Below, piece by piece: positions 43,239 to 51,934 of a DNA stretch of 64,000 bases. The position numbers and the translations under genes were made by a program. Under the pieces are notes generated by a model that had not been told where the DNA came from, made no database searches, and saw only the letters and a program-made list of their open reading frames with translations. Source of the DNA: CADEDV01 sp964596345 (GTDB lineage Bacteria; Bacteroidota; Bacteroidia; Chitinophagales; Chitinophagaceae); assembly GCA_964596345.1 (NCBI GenBank), contig CAZQSZ010000006.1, positions 1 through 64,000 on the forward strand. Direction: 5' to 3'. The stretch's first letter is position 1; the number at the start of each line of letters is the position of its first letter.

Positions 43239-44051
43239 ATGGCGTTCGTCAACAAATCTGCAGAAGAGCTGAAAGCCTTTGGCCTTGAGAAAAGAGCTGA
43301 ATATATTAATGCTGACCCTTTTCCCAATACTTATTTCGACAATTTTTTCATCCCCGAGCGGTTAAAAGAAGTCCTGGAAGAATTTCCTGACCTGTCCAAA
43401 GGAGCTGATTATAAATTCAACGACCCCAACCAGATCAAGCTGGCCTCTAAAGGTGAGTATCGTTTTGGAGAAAAGACGAAAGCCTTTATGCATTACCTGA
43501 ACTCCCAACCCTTTCTTGAATTTTTATCTAATCTTACCGGCATAGAAAATTTAATACCTGATCCTTTCTTCGACGGTGGCGGCTGCCACCAGATACAACC
43601 CGGTGGTTTATTAAAGATCCATGCTGATTTCAATAAACATCCAAAAACAAAATTAGACAGGCGGTTGAATGTGCTGGTTTACCTGAACGAAGACTGGCAT
43701 GAAGAATATGGCGGGCATTTTGAGCTCTGGGATAAAGAAATGAAAGAATCAAAAAAGAAAATATTACCCCTGTTTAACAGGATGGCTTTATTTTCCACCA
43801 CTTCCACTTCTTATCACGGCCACCCGAATCCGCTGACCTGTCCGCCTGACAGAACAAGAAAGTCGCTTGCATTATATTATTATACCAACGGAAGACCGGC
43901 AGAGGAACAATTAGAAGGACTCGAAGATCATACTACACTATTTAAACATCGTGCAGAAGATAAAAAACCCGTTTCAGGTGTATTCAAAGAATTTGTCCGC
44001 CAGGTTACCCCTCCGTTTATTATTAACGGCTTAAAGAAATTAAAAGGCTGA
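43239..44051 (+). CDS. 2-oxoglutarate/Fe(II)-dependent oxygenase
   Basis: A 270-aa prolyl-4-hydroxylase-like dioxygenase. The iron ligands are in LLKIHADFNKHP (HxD) near residue 130 and STSYHGHPNPL (distal His) near 190. The 2-oxoglutarate Arg follows in RTRKSLALYYY. VLVYLNEDWHEEYGGHFELWD is the conserved double-stranded beta-helix core. Proteins of this type hydroxylate proteins, small molecules or glycans; here the position between the DPA-type operon and a GT4 gene suggests glycan tailoring. Starts an apparent three-gene run with the GT4 and methyltransferase genes. Confidence 0.9.
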   Translation: MAFVNKSAEELKAFGLEKRAEYINADPFPNTYFDNFFIPERLKEVLEEFPDLSKGADYKFNDPNQIKLASKGEYRFGEKTKAFMHYLNSQPFLEFLSNLTGIENLIPDPFFDGGGCHQIQPGGLLKIHADFNKHPKTKLDRRLNVLVYLNEDWHEEYGGHFELWDKEMKESKKKILPLFNRMALFSTTSTSYHGHPNPLTCPPDRTRKSLALYYYTNGRPAEEQLEGLEDHTTLFKHRAEDKKPVSGVFKEFVRQVTPPFIINGLKKLKG

Positions 44052-44112
44052 CATTCCCGGGATATTGCCTGATTTCAATGACGAGATTTTCATAAATTAC
44101 CATATACCAATT

Positions 44113-45372
44113 ATGGAACCTTACCCTGATACTGCCATGAATACCATCACCCACTCTCCCACGCTGCTGAAAGGAAGGGATATTGTAATCGTGGGTTTGC
44201 AACCCTGGTACTTCCCGACGGGTTGTAATTGCAAGAATATTGCCCAGGAACTGGCTCTCTATAACAGGGTGCTGTATGTAAATTTCCCATTGAAAAGAAA
44301 GTCATTCACGGCGAAACAGCCGGATACAAAAATTGAGAACCACATCTCTATCATCAAAAACAAAGAAAAAAGGATCAGGCCAATTAGTCCCGGCCTGTGG
44401 GAGTTTTATCCTGATACCTTAATTGAGTCGGTGAACTGGATACCCTCCACTGCTGCATTCAAGCCTGTCAATTACCTGAATAACCGGCGTTTTGCAAAAA
44501 ATATAAAGGAAGCCATAGCTGAACTGGACTTCAGGGATATCATTCTCTTTAATGACAATGATATATACAATGGATTTTACCTGAAAGAATTGCTGTCCCC
44601 CTCTTTGTATATCTATTACCTGAGGGATTTTTTACAAGGGTATCCTTATTGGAAAAAACACACCCGGGTATTGGAGCCGCAACTCATAAAAAAAGCAGAC
44701 CTCGTAGTGGCCAATTCTCTTTTCCTGGCAGAATACAGTGCGGGTATCAATAAACACTCGTATTATATCGGGCAGGGTTGCAGTTTGGATCATTTTGACC
44801 ACACTATTACTCATAAACGGCCGGCTGATATTCCTAAAGGCTTTCCTGTCATTGGCTATATTGGTGCACTTGATGCCGACCGCCTGGATCTGAAAATATT
44901 TGAATACATAGCAAAAGAAAATCCGGAATGGCAGGTTGTATTGGTAGGTCCGGAAGATGCTACTTTCAGCAACAGCTCTTTACACGACATTCCCAATATT
45001 CATTTCCTGGGCAGGAAGCCGTTCGCAGAACTGGCTTCCTATGTACAATCATTTGATGTTTGTATGAACCCGCAACTAAGAAACGATATTACAAAAGGTA
45101 ATTACCCGTTGAAAATTGACGAATACCTGGCGATGGGCAAACCAACCATTGCGACCCGTACAGGAGCAATGAAACTTTTTGAGAACCATGTTTATCTTGC
45201 CAACCTGCCATCAGACTATCCCGGGCTGATCAAAAAAGCATTAGCAGAAAATACAGCACAGAAAGAGACCGAAAGGGTCAATTTTGCCAAAAGCCATACC
45301 TGGGAAAACTGTATGCTGGAACTCTACAAAGCGATTACTGCCTGTTCTAAACAACCCATTAACGTACAATAA
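44113..45372 (+). CDS. Glycosyltransferase family 4-like protein
   Basis: A 419-aa GT-B glycosyltransferase. The N-terminal domain has IVIVGLQPWYFPTGCNCKNIA with an acceptor-side pattern. The C-terminal donor-binding domain has VIGYIGALDADRLDLKIFEYIA, WQVVLVGPEDATF and IHFLGRKPFAELASYVQSFDVCMNP. The GT4 signature is KIDEYLAMGKPTIATRTGAM near residue 340. Start uncertain between ATG 44113 and 44137; earlier in-frame codons lack similarity. It lies 61 bases after the 2OG oxygenase gene and 24 bases before the methyltransferase gene. Confidence 0.88.
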   Translation: MEPYPDTAMNTITHSPTLLKGRDIVIVGLQPWYFPTGCNCKNIAQELALYNRVLYVNFPLKRKSFTAKQPDTKIENHISIIKNKEKRIRPISPGLWEFYPDTLIESVNWIPSTAAFKPVNYLNNRRFAKNIKEAIAELDFRDIILFNDNDIYNGFYLKELLSPSLYIYYLRDFLQGYPYWKKHTRVLEPQLIKKADLVVANSLFLAEYSAGINKHSYYIGQGCSLDHFDHTITHKRPADIPKGFPVIGYIGALDADRLDLKIFEYIAKENPEWQVVLVGPEDATFSNSSLHDIPNIHFLGRKPFAELASYVQSFDVCMNPQLRNDITKGNYPLKIDEYLAMGKPTIATRTGAMKLFENHVYLANLPSDYPGLIKKALAENTAQKETERVNFAKSHTWENCMLELYKAITACSKQPINVQ

Positions 45373-45396
45373 GATTTATTTAATATTTCCCTGCTT

Positions 45397-46485
45397 ATGG
45401 AATGGATAGCAATCTTAAAATGCCCTTTTACCGGGCAGAACCTTCGTTTATTAACTGCTGATGAACTGGCCGGACTCAACAAACGTATTGAAGCCGGGGA
45501 AGCATGGCAGGCGGATGGCATTCCGTTTAAAACAACAATTTCAAAAGGCCTTGTATCAGCAGATGGTGCTTTTATCTACCCGATCATTAAAGAAATTATA
45601 CTGTTGCTGAAAGATCTTGCGATTGTAGATTCAAAAGACAAACTCGCTTCGCATAAAATCAGTGCCGATAAGCAACTAGTCAAAAATTTTTATGACGAAA
45701 AAGGCTGGTTTGCTGATGAGGAAGGTCATTATGAAGATGGGGTGATCTTCGAAGATTTCAGGGAGGTTACAAAAGAATATATCAAACGCTGCCACGACCG
45801 GGTGAACCGTTACCTGAATCCTGGTGGTACTTATATGGTGGATGCTGCTTCCGGGGCATTACAGTTTGAGGATTACCTGCAGTATTCAGCCAATTATAAA
45901 TACAGGGTTTGTGTTGATTTTTCCTTCCAGGCCCTTACCGAAGTAAAACGTAAACTGGGCGATAAAGCTCTTTGTGTGCTCTGTGATATGACCAATATGC
46001 CCTTTAAGGACAATACAATCGACGGCTTTATTTCTTTGAATACGATCTATCACATTCCCAAAGATGAGCAATTAACAGCCGTGAATGAATTATACAGGAT
46101 TTTAATGCCAAAAGGAAAGGGAGTGATTGTATATGAATGGTTCAAACATTCTCCCTGGATGAATTTCTGGCTCCTGCCATCCAGGGGTTTTATGTTTATA
46201 AAGAACAGGGTTAACAGGCTGGTTAGCAAACTAAGCAAAGGAGGAGCCCCTAAAAAATTATTATACTTTCATGCTCATCCATACAGTTACTTTAAAAATA
46301 ATCTTCCGTTTGAATTCAAACTCGGTGTCTGGCGTTCTGTCAGTGTCCCTTTTATGAAAATATATATTCATAAAAACCTGATGGGTAAAAAAATACTGAA
46401 CTGGCTTTATAACAAAGAAGAAAATGAACCGGAGAAATGCGGACTGAAAGGTGAATACCCGATGTTTATTATTGAGAAAAAATAA
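45397..46485 (+). CDS. Class I SAM methyltransferase with Trm112-like N-terminus
   Basis: A 362-aa enzyme. Residues 1-~75 resemble a Trm112-like module (ILKCPFTGQNLRLL, then GAFIYPIIKEIILLLK). Such modules often precede sugar- or lipid-modifying methyltransferases. The methyltransferase domain starts near 140 with VDAASGALQFEDYL, RVCVDFSFQALTEVK, LCDMTNMPFKDNTIDGFISL and a C-terminal extension. Substrate unknown; the operon context with GT4 and 2OG oxygenase suggests glycan or lipid-carrier modification. Confidence 0.85.
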   Translation: MEWIAILKCPFTGQNLRLLTADELAGLNKRIEAGEAWQADGIPFKTTISKGLVSADGAFIYPIIKEIILLLKDLAIVDSKDKLASHKISADKQLVKNFYDEKGWFADEEGHYEDGVIFEDFREVTKEYIKRCHDRVNRYLNPGGTYMVDAASGALQFEDYLQYSANYKYRVCVDFSFQALTEVKRKLGDKALCVLCDMTNMPFKDNTIDGFISLNTIYHIPKDEQLTAVNELYRILMPKGKGVIVYEWFKHSPWMNFWLLPSRGFMFIKNRVNRLVSKLSKGGAPKKLLYFHAHPYSYFKNNLPFEFKLGVWRSVSVPFMKIYIHKNLMGKKILNWLYNKEENEPEKCGLKGEYPMFIIEKK

Positions 46486-46527
46486 CGGATCAAAGGCTGT
46501 ATTAAAATAATCTTACCTGACAAATAA

Positions 46528-46556
46528 AAAAGGGCTGTAATAATTACAGCCCTTTT
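46528..46556. terminator. Bidirectional terminator
   Basis: A perfect 14-bp palindrome, AAAAGGGCTGTAAT with ATTACAGCCCTTTT, between the methyltransferase gene and the convergent T9SS giant gene. T-runs on both sides. Confidence 0.88.
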
Positions 46557-46572
46557 CTGTCTTGATAATTTC

Positions 46573-49500
46573 TTACATTTTTATAAACTCAATTGTCTTG
46601 GAATTATTAATATCGACATCGATCTTCACAAAATAAGCTCCATTCGGGAATTTGCTTACATCCACCTGACGGATCATCACCTGCTGGGTTCTCGTAAATT
46701 GCTCATGATACAGAATCATTCCTCTTGCGTCATAAATCCTGATCGTTGTCTTCGCCTGGTTGGTTATAGCATCTATCCTGATATTAATAACAGATGTCGC
46801 CGGGTTAGGGAAAACCGAAGCATCGGACTGTGTTCTTGGATCCGGGTTTACTGTTACAGTCACCGTATCACGACCGGTTGCTCCCTGGTTATCTGTTACT
46901 CTTAATTCAAACTGATATACACCTTCCTCCAGGTTATCAATCAGTGTTTGTGCCTGGCTGGCATTAACAATATTAAATGATGACGGACCGGCTATTTTGG
47001 TCCATTGGTAAGCAGTTATTGTACCGTCAGGATCAGTTCCACTTCCTGTCAATGTCAAATAATTCAGTGGCAATGTAATTCCCTGGTCAGAGCCGGCATT
47101 GGCAATTGGAGCCTGGTTAGGCGGCGGTGGCGCAGCAGCATTCACTGTTACTGTTATAGTATCACGGCCTGATGCCCCGCTATTATCCGTTACCCTCAGT
47201 TCAAACTGGTATACACCCTGTACTAAGTTATTGATCACAGTCTGAGCCTGCGTCGGGGAAACGATATTAAAAGTTGCCGGACCTGCAATCTTCGTCCACA
47301 GGTAGGCACTTATAGTTCCATCCGGATCAATGCCGCTACCAGATGCGGTAATACTGCTTGTTGGCAAAGTGATCGTCTGGTTCGCCCCGGCATTGGCCGT
47401 TGGTGCCTGGTTAGGCGGCGGTACAGCTGCATTCACTGTGATCATTACCGTATCACGGCCAAATGCACCGGCATTATCTGTAATTCTGAGTTCGAATTGG
47501 TACACTCCCTGCACGAGGTTATTAACGACGGTCTGGAACTGCGCAGGTGATACAATGTTAAACGAGGTTGGCCCGGATACCTTCGTCCAAAGGTATGCTG
47601 TGATCGTTCCGTCAGGGTCGGTGCCACTACCTGTGAGTGTCACGCTGTTCGTAGGTAAGGTGATGGTTTGATTACCACCTGCATTAGCAGTAGGTATCTG
47701 GTTAACCGGGGGAACAGCAGCATTTACAGTTACTGTCACCGTATCCCGGTCAGTAGCTCCGCCATTATCGGTTACCCTTAATTCAAACTGGTATACACCC
47801 TGCACAAGATTATTGATCACAGTCTGTGCCTGGGTAGGACTTACAATAGTAAAACTTGTTGGGCCTGCTATTTTTGTCCACTGGTAAGTGGATATGGATC
47901 CGTCAGGATCTGTACCACTACCTGTTAAGGTCACACTGCTTGTTGGCAGGGTAATGGTTTGGTCCGCTCCGGCATTCGCTGTCGGTGCCTGGTTGGGTGG
48001 TGGCACAGCTGCATTTACAGTTACTGTTACTGTATCTAAATCAGAGGCTCCCCCGTTATCGGTCACCCGCAATTGAAATTGGTACACCCCCTGCACAAGG
48101 CCATTGATGACTGTCTGTGCCTGGGTAGGACTTACAATAGTAAAACTTGTTGGACCTGCTATTTTTGTCCACTGGTAAGTGGATATGGATCCGTCAGGAT
48201 CTGTACCACTACCTGTTAAGGTCACACTGCTTGTTGGCAGGGTAATGGTTTGGTCCGCTCCGGCATTCGCTGTCGGTGCCTGGTTGGGTGGTGGCACAGC
48301 TGCATTTACAGTTACTGTTACTGTATCTAAATCAGAGGCTCCCCCGTTATCGGTCACCCGCAATTGAAATTGGTACACCCCCTGCACAAGGCCATTGATG
48401 ACTGTCTGTGCCTGGGTAGGACTTACAATAGTAAAACTTGTTGGACCTGCTATTTTTGTCCACTGATAAGTGGATATGGATCCGTCAGGATCTGTACCAC
48501 TACCTGTCAAGGTCACACTGCTTGTTGGCAGGGTAATGGTTTGATCCGCCCCGGCATTGGCCGTGGGGCTGATGTTGCCAGTAGTATTTACAGTTACAAT
48601 AACTGTATCAGCCATCGTACCGGTATTATTATCTGTTGTAACAAGCCTGAACGAATAGGTGCCATTTGAAAGCCCTGTTACTGCTGTGGTTGCAGAGGAT
48701 GGGGAAACGATCGTACAGGTGGGTCCGCTCAGTTTAGTCCATTGATATGAAACAATAGAGTAACTCAGATCAGGTATCCCGTTATTCAAAACACCACGGT
48801 ACAATAATTTTGGCGCTGTTGCAGTACCTGCCAATGTTGTTGTGGTGGTAGTGATGGTTTGTGCGTTACCTGCATTAATAGTACCTAATGTAAAATTATA
48901 AGCCTGGTACCTGGACTGTAAAGGATGTACCTGCAACGGGGTTAAAACATCCATTGCGTTAGGGTATGGCGCTTCATCCCAGTTGATATATCCCCTTCCT
49001 GACACCAATGCCTTATCTCTTCCCCAGAAATAAACAGAATCATTTACATCTGTAGCGTATACAAAGTAGGATATCGTATTATTCTTATACAATTTATTCC
49101 AGGTAATACCATTCCCGATCTGAATTGCTGGTGAACCAGTAAGTGATTCATTGGGATTCCAGCTCCAGGCATAAGGTGTGGGGTAGGTATATTTATTGAC
49201 CAGTTCATACCCATTACCCACCTCACCATTGGGGTTATCACCAATACCAAACAATCTCCCCAAACTATCTATGTAATGAATGGTGTTTGGATTAGCTGCT
49301 ATTTCTTTAATAGGGACTGTAACATTCCATAAACTTCGTACAGAAGTAGGTTGGGAATAAGCAGTAGTACCTCCCCAATAACTGAACTGTGTTCCCCATA
49401 CATATGGATAGCCCATTGACTGGCTTCCCGCCGCATCCGGTATGATGCAACCATTTACATCGTACTGGCCCGCAAAAATATCAATAGCCGGACGTGGAAC

Positions 49501-51564
49501 AGGTAACGTTTTTTGCACCGGCGTAAGCGAACCATTCCTGGACCATTGCCACACCTGGCCGTTGGTTAACAACACCACTAAATTGGATCCGCCCATCGCT
49601 ACCTTTTTCACTTTCATCCCGGTTGGGGAAAGTTTGATAGGTCTTGTAATAGGGTTTGTTCCAGGGTATAAATTATAATTATCCTGCCCCCAATACCAAA
49701 GTGAGCTGTCTGAACGAATAGAAACATTCGTAAAGTAATAACCGAATACAGCTATATTATTGTTGAAAGGCGCCCCGGTGGTATCCGTATCGATACGAAT
49801 GGGAGCTGTAGCCCCTCCCGTTTGTGTTGTCCAGATATACCCCTGGTCGTCTAATATTTGTAATTGAGCATAACCCGCCGCAGTAACACCGACTGCTTTT
49901 CTGGCACCCATATTATATTTTGTGATCGCATTATTAATATAGGAATAAGCATTACTATCACTGGCGATATACGCCACCCTGTACTCAGTTATTCCAATAT
50001 TTTTAATGACCAGCGAAGAAGATGCAGCAATATTGACAGTAACCGAAATAGTATCACGGGCTGACATACCCTGGTTATCCGTTACCATGAATTCAAATTG
50101 GTATGTTCCCTGTATCAAACCGTTGATTGCTGTCTGAGCCTGGGTGGCTGCTGCTATATTGAAAGTTGAAGGGCCAGCGATCTTGGTCCATTGATAGGAT
50201 GATATTGTTCCATCCGGATCATTACCACTACCTGTTAGTGTTGTACTGTTTGCTGGCAAGGTAATAGCCTGATTGGATCCGGCATTTGCAATTGGGGCCA
50301 GGTTAGCTGGTGGCGGTGATGGTGCAGCAGCATTCACGGTGACAGTCACTGTATCAAGACCGAATGCACCGGCATTATCTGTTACTCTTAATTCAAACTG
50401 GTAAACACCCTCCACCAAACTATTGATTATAGTCTGTGCCTGGGTAGCAGATACAATATTAAAAGCTGTTGGCCCGGTAATCTTTGTCCACTGATAGGAA
50501 GCTATTGTGCCGTCAGGGTCTGTACCTCCACCGGTCAGTGTTACACTGTTTGCAGGTAATGTAATATTCTGGGAACTTCCGGCATTAGCAACAGGCGATT
50601 GATTAGATGTAACCACTCCGTTGACCAGGGATGTATCACCCTGCCGCAGCATCCATTGGAAAATATTAGATCCAGGAATATAATTCCCCGGGGTATTGGG
50701 ATGAGCATTCCTAGTCACATTAGGCCCCATAGGCGCAATATTCCTCCAGTTATTCCTGGAAGGGTCATACATGGTATTCCAGCAGCAATGTGCTCCGCCC
50801 CCGATATTCTCGTAGGCAAAATAGGCGCTGCCTGGCATACTGTCGTTCATATTCTCGCTAACTCTCCATACATTTCTGACATCCGTCGTACCTTCAAGGC
50901 CAAAGAATTTACCCCCATATTTTTTTGCCCAGCGCCCCCAGGAAGCATCTCCCAGTGACCATTGATCATAGGGAGGAAAGGTTTCACTGCTTACTCCTTG
51001 TAAAGCCACCACACTTGTAATGAGTTTCATGCCGGTTTCAGCACCTGCACTCGCCTGGTGACACAACATTAAAGTCCATGAAAATCCCCCCATACTCAGG
51101 CCTGCTACGTGAACTGAATTTCTTTTGATCCGGTATGTATTCAAAAGATGATTCATCATCAGCGTCAGTTCGGGACCACGGGGGTATGCTGCGCTTGGCA
51201 TAACTGTAATGATAATGGGATAATGGGTGCCGTTACCCAATTGCACACTACCATCCCATCCATTATTCATCCAATAGTGAGGGCCGTATTTTTGAAGATT
51301 GGCGAGGTTGGTTCCTACTTCACCAAGACCGGGCATAGTGATTATTGCAGGGCGGCTTGCTGTGTCAGGATGCCCTGGAGTAAACATGTTTGCTGGTCTT
51401 GAAATCCTAAACCGGTATTGTAAACCAGCATAACCAACATTAAAAGTTGTGTCGTAAGTAATGAAATCGTGAGTTTCTGTTTGAGCCCGAAGATTGTCGC
51501 AAGGAAGAAAACTACTGATCAGATACAAAAAGAATAAAGAGGTAAACCTTAACCTGGCTTTCAT
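46573..51564 (-). CDS. Giant T9SS-secreted esterase/PKD/RCC1 mosaic protein
   Basis: A 1663-aa secreted protein. Signal peptide 1-27. Residues ~28-300 are an alpha/beta-hydrolase (esterase/PHB-depolymerase-like) domain with nucleophile Ser157 in VAGLSMGGF. Two PKD/Ig-like domains follow (~318-510), then a region with RCC1-like blades (WQWSRNGSL, LFGIGDNPNGEVG, VYFWGRDKALVSGRG, ~515-860). After that come a divergent PKD-like domain and six more PKD-like units of ~97 aa (NxxPTANAGADQ...DTVTVTVNA). The last ~75 residues are a type IX sorting domain (FPNPATSVINIRI, ending IEFIKM). It probably acts at the cell surface as an adhesin-like or polymer-degrading protein. Confidence 0.9.
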   Translation of the reverse strand: MKARLRFTSLFFLYLISSFLPCDNLRAQTETHDFITYDTTFNVGYAGLQYRFRISRPANMFTPGHPDTASRPAIITMPGLGEVGTNLANLQKYGPHYWMNNGWDGSVQLGNGTHYPIIITVMPSAAYPRGPELTLMMNHLLNTYRIKRNSVHVAGLSMGGFSWTLMLCHQASAGAETGMKLITSVVALQGVSSETFPPYDQWSLGDASWGRWAKKYGGKFFGLEGTTDVRNVWRVSENMNDSMPGSAYFAYENIGGGAHCCWNTMYDPSRNNWRNIAPMGPNVTRNAHPNTPGNYIPGSNIFQWMLRQGDTSLVNGVVTSNQSPVANAGSSQNITLPANSVTLTGGGTDPDGTIASYQWTKITGPTAFNIVSATQAQTIINSLVEGVYQFELRVTDNAGAFGLDTVTVTVNAAAPSPPPANLAPIANAGSNQAITLPANSTTLTGSGNDPDGTISSYQWTKIAGPSTFNIAAATQAQTAINGLIQGTYQFEFMVTDNQGMSARDTISVTVNIAASSSLVIKNIGITEYRVAYIASDSNAYSYINNAITKYNMGARKAVGVTAAGYAQLQILDDQGYIWTTQTGGATAPIRIDTDTTGAPFNNNIAVFGYYFTNVSIRSDSSLWYWGQDNYNLYPGTNPITRPIKLSPTGMKVKKVAMGGSNLVVLLTNGQVWQWSRNGSLTPVQKTLPVPRPAIDIFAGQYDVNGCIIPDAAGSQSMGYPYVWGTQFSYWGGTTAYSQPTSVRSLWNVTVPIKEIAANPNTIHYIDSLGRLFGIGDNPNGEVGNGYELVNKYTYPTPYAWSWNPNESLTGSPAIQIGNGITWNKLYKNNTISYFVYATDVNDSVYFWGRDKALVSGRGYINWDEAPYPNAMDVLTPLQVHPLQSRYQAYNFTLGTINAGNAQTITTTTTTLAGTATAPKLLYRGVLNNGIPDLSYSIVSYQWTKLSGPTCTIVSPSSATTAVTGLSNGTYSFRLVTTDNNTGTMADTVIVTVNTTGNISPTANAGADQTITLPTSSVTLTGSGTDPDGSISTYQWTKIAGPTSFTIVSPTQAQTVINGLVQGVYQFQLRVTDNGGASDLDTVTVTVNAAVPPPNQAPTANAGADQTITLPTSSVTLTGSGTDPDGSISTYQWTKIAGPTSFTIVSPTQAQTVINGLVQGVYQFQLRVTDNGGASDLDTVTVTVNAAVPPPNQAPTANAGADQTITLPTSSVTLTGSGTDPDGSISTYQWTKIAGPTSFTIVSPTQAQTVINNLVQGVYQFELRVTDNGGATDRDTVTVTVNAAVPPVNQIPTANAGGNQTITLPTNSVTLTGSGTDPDGTITAYLWTKVSGPTSFNIVSPAQFQTVVNNLVQGVYQFELRITDNAGAFGRDTVMITVNAAVPPPNQAPTANAGANQTITLPTSSITASGSGIDPDGTISAYLWTKIAGPATFNIVSPTQAQTVINNLVQGVYQFELRVTDNSGASGRDTITVTVNAAAPPPPNQAPIANAGSDQGITLPLNYLTLTGSGTDPDGTITAYQWTKIAGPSSFNIVNASQAQTLIDNLEEGVYQFELRVTDNQGATGRDTVTVTVNPDPRTQSDASVFPNPATSVINIRIDAITNQAKTTIRIYDARGMILYHEQFTRTQQVMIRQVDVSKFPNGAYFVKIDVDINNSKTIEFIKM
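47822..48464. repeat. Near-identical 291-bp tandem duplication in the PKD region
   Basis: Two full 291-bp units (47822-48112, 48113-48403) plus about 60 bases of a third differ by a single G/A change near 47861. Each unit codes one 97-aa PKD-like domain. The other PKD units of the same gene are clearly more diverged, so this pair arose recently by unequal recombination or replication slippage. Confidence 0.9.
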
Positions 51565-51934
51565 AGTTCTTGGATTATTGGATTATCGGATATTGGATCA
51601 AGAGAAAAGCAAATACTTTACTCATACTAAAAATAATTATTAACCGTCAACATTCTAATTTTTTGATGCTCTAAAATACTGCAATAAGTAGTTTTCCTAT
51701 TTTTTTCTGTGAGTATTTACTAAATTGTTATTCACAGAGTTATTCACAGAGAAATACTAAAAATTCAAGACTGGTTAAGGAAAAATAATGCCAGAATTAA
51801 AAGATGATATTGATCAGAAACAGGTAATGAATATTATTTTAATCTATTAAATTACTTTACCTTTATTCACCACTCCATTCTCCTTGGAAAATCGCTTAAA
51901 CTTAATTCTAATCAAAATCTTAAGACTTGCGTCT
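51565..51934. other. AT-rich divergent spacer with tandem DnaA-box-like 9-mers
   Basis: 370 bases between two divergent T9SS genes with no supported gene. It contains two direct 12-bp repeats TTATTCACAGAG (51728-51739 and 51740-51751), each starting with the 9-mer TTATTCACA that fits the DnaA-box consensus TTATNCACA. It also holds an imperfect 8-bp repeat of the GGATTATT type (51571-51599) in the leader of the giant gene. Confidence 0.6.
51571..51599. repeat. Imperfect 8-bp tandem repeat
   Basis: Four copies, TGGATTAT-TGGATTAT-CGGATAT-TGGAT, lie 7-35 bases upstream of the giant T9SS gene start and would be in its mRNA leader. Confidence 0.55.

Noticed and set aside
47330..48367. Open frames on the plus strand opposite the giant T9SS gene, two of them identical
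   Set aside because: They mirror the repeated PKD code on the minus strand; no promoter or family similarity, and the minus frame has clear domains.
47822..48464. Regular direct repeats that could suggest a CRISPR or satellite array
   Set aside because: The period is 291 bp, in frame, and each unit codes a 97-aa PKD-like domain; it is an internal gene duplication.
51788..51850. A 20-codon frame (MPELKDDIDQKQ...) in the T9SS spacer
   Set aside because: Too short, AT-rich, no promoter or leader support.
51565..51934. Chromosomal origin of replication based on DnaA-box-like repeats
   Set aside because: Only two boxes, with no dnaA, dnaN or gyrB nearby; kept only as a possible DnaA or regulator site.
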